A stretch of 64,000 nucleotides of DNA from positions 39,841 to 103,840 of the IMG/VR virus record IMGVR_UViG_3300021356_000797. One strand, written 5' to 3'. This stretch comes from a virus. Shown piece after piece: positions 61,545 through 64,000 of this stretch; position 1 is the stretch's first letter, and each line of letters begins with the position of its first letter. The position numbers were made by a program, and so were the translations under genes. The notes under the pieces were generated by a model. That model was not told the DNA's origin and ran no database searches. It worked only from the letters and a program-made list of their open reading frames with translations.

Positions 61545-61805
61545 TTAAATGTCATCACGTATAAAATCCTCATCAGATAATTTATCATCAAGATTAATAT
61601 CTGGTAGCTCTGCTTCTATATCAGGATCATCATCCATGTCATCATATGCCATGTACTTACCATCTAATGCAGAACCATGAAAAGGATTTTCTAAAGTATT
61701 ACCTAAGTCTAAGCGTACAATCTCTCCCAGTTCCTCATCAGTTAATGAGAGGTACTGTTCTACAGAAAGTTCTATTACTTTACCACTAGGTAATTGGTAT
61801 AACAT
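61545..61805 (-). CDS. Small acidic hypothetical protein (86 aa)
   Basis: LYQLPSGKVIELSVEQYLSL is followed by DEELGEIVRLDLG and a long acidic tail (DDMDDDPDIEAELPDINLDD). This type of protein occurs in Bacteroidota phages, but I know no function. It has its own promoter with an inverted repeat and its own terminator, a monocistronic unit. An early regulatory or host-interaction role is possible; DNA mimicry by the acidic tail is a guess. Confidence 0.65.
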   Translation of the reverse strand: MLYQLPSGKVIELSVEQYLSLTDEELGEIVRLDLGNTLENPFHGSALDGKYMAYDDMDDDPDIEAELPDINLDDKLSDEDFIRDDI

Positions 61806-61822
61806 TATTACAGGAGTTTAAA

Positions 61823-61853
61823 CAAAAATAAACCGATTGTTTATTCTTGCAAC
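61823..61853 (-). promoter_or_regulatory. Bacteroidota-type promoter with overlapping inverted repeat
   Basis: Read on the minus strand: GTTG (-33-like), 19 bases, then TATTTTTG (-7 box, TAnnTTTG). AATAAAC-CGATT-GTTTATT (61827-61845) lies over the spacer and the -7 box, so a repressor bound there would block the promoter. The gene at 61805 starts 17 bases downstream of the -7 box. Confidence 0.6.
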
Positions 61854-61883
61854 CCCTGTTAAATATTACACATCAGAGTATAG

Positions 61884-62246
61884 CTAAGCCTCTAAAATTT
61901 TTCTAAGATCTGGCTTAAAATAAAGAGGGCCTTTCATAACCTTACCATCTTCACGGTATATAGGTTTACCATCAGCCCCAAGTTTACTCATATTACTAGA
62001 ATGTACTTCATCAAAGAGTGCTTCAATCTTATCATCCAGGTTGTGTTTAGTTACAAAACCAAACGCAATATATAAGATATCAGTAATAGCATCAGCAATT
62101 TCAACAGTGTCATTGTCTTTTGCTGCAGCTACATACTCTTCTAGTTCTTCCAGTAGAAGATTAAACTTTGTAATTTCTGATTGGCTTTCAGGATTAATCC
62201 CAAAAGCATTTTCAAATTCTCTTATCTGCTCTACTTGTTTTTTCAT
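61884..62246 (-). CDS. MazG-like nucleotide pyrophosphohydrolase
   Basis: 120 residues from the ATG at 62246, whose ATGA overlaps the upstream stop. KFNLLLEELEEYVAAA and EIADAITDILYIAFG hold the E-x-x-E and E-x-x-D metal-binding helices of the MazG/PRA-PH superfamily. The end (VHSSNMSKLGADGKPIYRED) is typical of the phosphoribosyl-ATP pyrophosphohydrolase-like phage branch. It would hydrolyse (d)NTPs or a signalling nucleotide; phage MazG proteins have been linked to lowering ppGpp or balancing dNTP pools. Confidence 0.85.
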   Translation of the reverse strand: MKKQVEQIREFENAFGINPESQSEITKFNLLLEELEEYVAAAKDNDTVEIADAITDILYIAFGFVTKHNLDDKIEALFDEVHSSNMSKLGADGKPIYREDGKVMKGPLYFKPDLRKILEA

Positions 62247-62686
62247 GCGTCCCAATAAATAAAGATTTGATCATCACGGGTTTGTTCTGGACTAGTCTCT
62301 ACAATACTAAATGCAATCTTAGGTTGCCAGCTGCGTTCACCATCATAGTCATAGTCAAAGATAGTACATAGTTCAAACTTCATGTTACCAATATGAAATG
62401 GAAACTTAGATTCTATAGCCTCTCTTTGTCTATCACCTAAGAATGCTTGCTGTCTAATAGGTATTGTAAAACAATCTTGTTGTATACCGGTAATGTCACT
62501 GCTTACAGTAGCAACATCAAAAACGTGATCATGTTCATCTTCCTTGTTTCTGGATACAATTTCTACAGTATCCTCTAAGGTATCTTTAAGGTGATCATGG
62601 AACTTAGCAAATACATTACGGTTAAGCACAATCATTCTTTCTGCACTACCGTATCTAGCCCATGGGGTCATTCTCATATATTTCAT
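62243..62686 (-). CDS. Hypothetical protein (147 aa)
   Basis: Mixed alpha/beta with many aromatic and acidic residues (FDYDYDGERSWQPKIAFSIV). ATGs at 62686 and 62677 are both possible. The gene overlaps the next one upstream by 32 bases and the MazG-like gene by 4. No motif is recognised; position suggests nucleotide metabolism or replication support, which is only context. Confidence 0.6.
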   Translation of the reverse strand: MKYMRMTPWARYGSAERMIVLNRNVFAKFHDHLKDTLEDTVEIVSRNKEDEHDHVFDVATVSSDITGIQQDCFTIPIRQQAFLGDRQREAIESKFPFHIGNMKFELCTIFDYDYDGERSWQPKIAFSIVETSPEQTRDDQIFIYWDA

Positions 62687-62942
62687 CTAATGTAAGGTTG
62701 GTTAGTTTTTCAAATCCTCTACCCAGTTTCATCATTACCTGCTCTGCCTCACCATCTATCATATACTGGTTAGGCATAGAGAGAAACCTTTCTAACTTCT
62801 TTTCTAGGTTGTTAGTTAGGTTCCTCACATCTTGCTTGTAATACTGAGTTGTCTTAATATCATCTAATGATTCCAAAAACAATTGGGCCATTAGTACACA
62901 GCGGGTTACTTTTAAATGGTGTTCTTTAGATCTATTTTCCAT
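62655..62942 (-). CDS. Hypothetical helical protein (95 aa)
   Basis: All-helical, with a central segment DVRNLTNNLEKKLERFLSMP and a further helix EAEQVMMKLGRGFEKLTN. It overlaps the gene before and the gene after it. No family is recognised. Overlap with a small membrane ORF upstream (11 bases) supports continuous translation. Confidence 0.6.
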   Translation of the reverse strand: MENRSKEHHLKVTRCVLMAQLFLESLDDIKTTQYYKQDVRNLTNNLEKKLERFLSMPNQYMIDGEAEQVMMKLGRGFEKLTNLTLDEIYENDPMG

Positions 62943-63057
62943 GGTTGTCTGGATTTTTGCCCATCTGCCATATTAAGTATGCAAACCAACCTGCTGTTAT
63001 AATTGCTACGATACCAATTTCAAGTACCAATGTCCAGTCAATCTTGCTCAATTCCAT
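62932..63057 (-). CDS. Small membrane protein (41 aa)
   Basis: The ATG at 63057 gives MELSKIDWTLVLEIGIVAII, continuing TAGWFAYLIWQMG with a short polar end. It has a single membrane helix with an acidic/basic N-terminus. It overlaps the start of the 95-aa gene by 11 bases. It belongs to a train of tiny ORFs; function unknown. Confidence 0.6.
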   Translation of the reverse strand: MELSKIDWTLVLEIGIVAIITAGWFAYLIWQMGKNPDNHGK

Positions 63058-63112
63058 AATCTTTTAAATCTTGTAAGCACAAATCTACTATGCTTTGGTT
63101 ACTTGTCTTCAT
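63038..63112 (-). CDS. Possible mini-ORF (24 aa)
   Basis: The ATG at 63112 reads MKTSNQSIVDLCLQDLKDYG and ends a few codons later, overlapping both neighbours. It could be translated as a coupling leader between two membrane ORFs. The evidence is only a start and a stop in the right place. Confidence 0.25.
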   Translation of the reverse strand: MKTSNQSIVDLCLQDLKDYGIEQD

Positions 63113-63212
63113 AACGTTTTAACTTTTCTCTTACTACTTTAGTACTCTTATACTCTCTTCTGATTATATAAAAGCATAGAACACTAATTAATACAATGTA
63201 AATGTATTCCAT
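63099..63212 (-). CDS. Small membrane-anchored basic protein (37 aa)
   Basis: MEYIYIVLISVLCFYIIRRE is an N-terminal membrane helix followed by a strongly basic cytoplasmic tail (EYKSTKVVREKLKRYEDK). The start is fused to the stop of the preceding mini-ORF (TAATG). Function unknown. Confidence 0.55.
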   Translation of the reverse strand: MEYIYIVLISVLCFYIIRREYKSTKVVREKLKRYEDK

Positions 63213-63298
63213 TAGTCATCTGCTTTACCGGTTAGATAAATGAATAGTGCACTCACCAGTATAGTAAGTATCACTACCATCCATTTGAATTCTATCAT
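63212..63298 (-). CDS. Very small membrane protein (28 aa)
   Basis: MIEFKWMVVILTILVSALFI followed by YLTGKADD: a single membrane helix with short polar ends. Its stop overlaps the next ATG by one base. It lies 11 bases after the secreted protein gene. Confidence 0.5.
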   Translation of the reverse strand: MIEFKWMVVILTILVSALFIYLTGKADD

Positions 63299-63309
63299 AA
63301 CATTAAACT

Positions 63310-63543
63310 TTATTGAGCAGCTCTCATACCTGCTTTAAATCCTCTGTTGTATCCTCCTTTATAAGTATCTTGACCTACTGCAGGTATAGGACACACTGGT
63401 GTTACTGGACAAATAGCAAATTGTCCTTTTACATCTTTCCAACCTTCACAATAACCATCTTCCCAACCTTTACAGTAGTTAGAATCATTAGATATTGTAA
63501 AAGATAAACTGATAATAGCTAATAGAATTATTAGTGCTTTCAT
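63310..63543 (-). CDS. Small secreted Cys/Gly-rich protein
   Basis: 77 residues. A signal peptide is clear (MKALIILLAIISLSFTIS). The mature part has the repeat YCKGWEDGYCEGWKDVKGQ, a CPVTPVCPIP segment and the closing YKGGYNRGFKAGMRAA. Four Cys could form two disulphides in the periplasm. Proteins of this pattern occur in Bacteroidota and their phages; I know no function. Candidate roles are envelope modification or superinfection exclusion. The leader CAAAGAGAA precedes its ATG. Confidence 0.7.
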   Translation of the reverse strand: MKALIILLAIISLSFTISNDSNYCKGWEDGYCEGWKDVKGQFAICPVTPVCPIPAVGQDTYKGGYNRGFKAGMRAAQ

Positions 63544-63555
63544 TTCTCTTTGATA

Positions 63556-63651
63556 TTAAATAGATGTTGGTCTACCGCAATGAATCATTGCCTTTACTCT
63601 TTCTTGCTCTAACCAAGCAAGGTGTTTAAAGAATTGTTTTATTCTTTTCAT
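63556..63651 (-). CDS. Small basic protein (31 aa)
   Basis: MKRIKQFFKHLAWLEQERVK, then AMIHCGRPTSI. The amphipathic basic helix followed by an ER-x-x-AMI-x-x-GR end is a pattern seen in small phage proteins. Start and upstream stop overlap (ATGA). Function unknown. Confidence 0.55.
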   Translation of the reverse strand: MKRIKQFFKHLAWLEQERVKAMIHCGRPTSI

Positions 63652-63779
63652 CTCTCGGTTGTGTTAAAGAATTCAGATAAGTTATCATATAAAGATATAA
63701 TTTCATTATCAGTTAGTTCACTAACTTGCTTTATTAAAGAAGCTCTTAACAACTCTGTTTCTTTATTTTTATCACTCAT
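63648..63779 (-). CDS. Small acidic helical protein (43 aa)
   Basis: MSDKNKETELLRASLIKQVS, then ELTDNEIISLYDNLSEFF. The leader CAAAGAGAG before the ATG is nearly the same as that of the secreted protein gene at 63543. The stop overlaps the next start. No family is recognised. Confidence 0.55.
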   Translation of the reverse strand: MSDKNKETELLRASLIKQVSELTDNEIISLYDNLSEFFNTTER

Positions 63780-63800
63780 CTCTCTTTGGTGTTAAAGGTT

Positions 63801-63885
63801 AAAAAAAGACCCCATTAACTGCGTGTACTTTGCAGAGCCTACTTCGCCTTGTTCTTATGGGTAAGGGGTGGGGTCAGTTTTTTTT
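63801..63885 (-). terminator. Long stem flanked by T tracts, terminator or structured RNA
   Basis: GACCCCA (63808-63814) pairs with TGGGGTC (63869-63875). Inside are smaller stems CTGC/GCAG and CTTA/TAAG. Seven A precede it and eight T follow within a few bases, so it can terminate on either strand. The closing stem holds a 54-base interior, unusually large for a plain terminator. Confidence 0.55.
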
Positions 63886-63888
63886 GTT

Positions 63889-64000
63889 TTAAAGGTTTTC
63901 TTCTTCTACTAATGGTGTGCAGTAACGCTCCACGCTATCTAAGTTTGGAAATCCGCTTCTTGTAACTGCATTACCCACCATACTTCCGTGAACCATGAGT
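63889..64000 (-). CDS. C-terminal end of a minus-strand gene cut by the window
   Basis: The frame is open from the right edge to TAA at 63889-63891 and reads ...LMVHGSMVGNAVTRSGFPNL followed by DSVERYCTPLVEEENL. Too little is visible to name a family. It ends just before the long stem at 63808-63875. Confidence 0.5.
   Translation of the reverse strand, partial: LMVHGSMVGNAVTRSGFPNLDSVERYCTPLVEEENL

Noticed and set aside
63808-63875. Possible tRNA on either strand
   Set aside because: A 7-bp closing stem is present, but there is no T-loop GTTC, no proper anticodon arm and no D-loop GG; it fits a terminator or other RNA better.
1-64000. CRISPR array, insertion sequences, integrase, diversity-generating retroelement
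   Set aside because: No regularly spaced direct repeats, transposase, recombinase or reverse transcriptase motifs were seen.

Overview
The window is about two thirds of an AT-rich tailed-phage genome whose architecture fits the crAss-like phages (order Crassvirales), podoviruses of Bacteroidota. The evidence is a head-tail adaptor set followed by a muzzle-sized protein and several very large virion proteins. One of these is a single-chain 2929-residue polypeptide carrying the DFDID metal-binding motif of the crAss-like virion RNA polymerase. Start codons have A-rich leaders rather than strong Shine-Dalgarno sequences, as in Bacteroidota. TAA, TGA and TAG all terminate genes, so the standard code (table 11) applies. 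No tRNA, CRISPR array, insertion sequence or integrase was seen.

Layout. (1) 1-36955, plus strand: late structural block. It runs from a metallophosphoesterase (cut at the left edge), through an IHF-like candidate, two adaptor/ring proteins and the muzzle, to a 1511-aa wall-degrading protein (zincin, LysM, transglycosylase). Four probable cargo proteins, the RNA polymerase and an 1805-aa zincin-bearing protein follow. (2) 36956-41047, plus strand: after a terminator-promoter junction comes a tightly overlapping operon of holin, DUF5675 endolysin, small proteins, a membrane histidine kinase, a stand-alone receiver, a coiled-coil membrane protein and PhoH. (3) 41048-41334: convergent junction with several stem-loops. 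(4) 41335-56466, minus strand: replication and recombination genes, namely DnaA-domain-IV protein, DnaB-type helicase, Sak4-like ATPase, a probable ssDNA-binding protein, primase, RusA, a MoxR/VWA/BRCT-like cluster, PD-(D/E)XK nuclease and family B DNA polymerase. A plus-strand lipoprotein cassette interrupts it at 42132-42305. (5) 56587-58435: a mixed-strand segment with a u-spanin-like lipoprotein, uracil-DNA glycosylase and a small plus-strand gene. (6) 58422-64000, minus strand: SF2 helicase, HNH protein, acidic-tailed proteins, MazG-like enzyme and a train of tiny, mostly membrane, ORFs. The last gene is cut by the right edge.

How it works together. In crAss-like phages a virion-packaged RNA polymerase is ejected and transcribes early genes. 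Here those would be the minus-strand replication block, with the plus-strand block expressed late. Five plus-strand sites share a GTATATTATATAT-like element just upstream of plus-strand genes and may be a phage promoter class. The most unusual content is the phage-encoded two-component system beside the lysis genes, the MoxR/VWA-metallopeptidase/BRCT-like cluster, duplicated ADP-ribosyltransferase-like modules in a virion protein, and TonB-box-like motifs in ejected-type proteins. All family assignments are from motif reading, with no database search.
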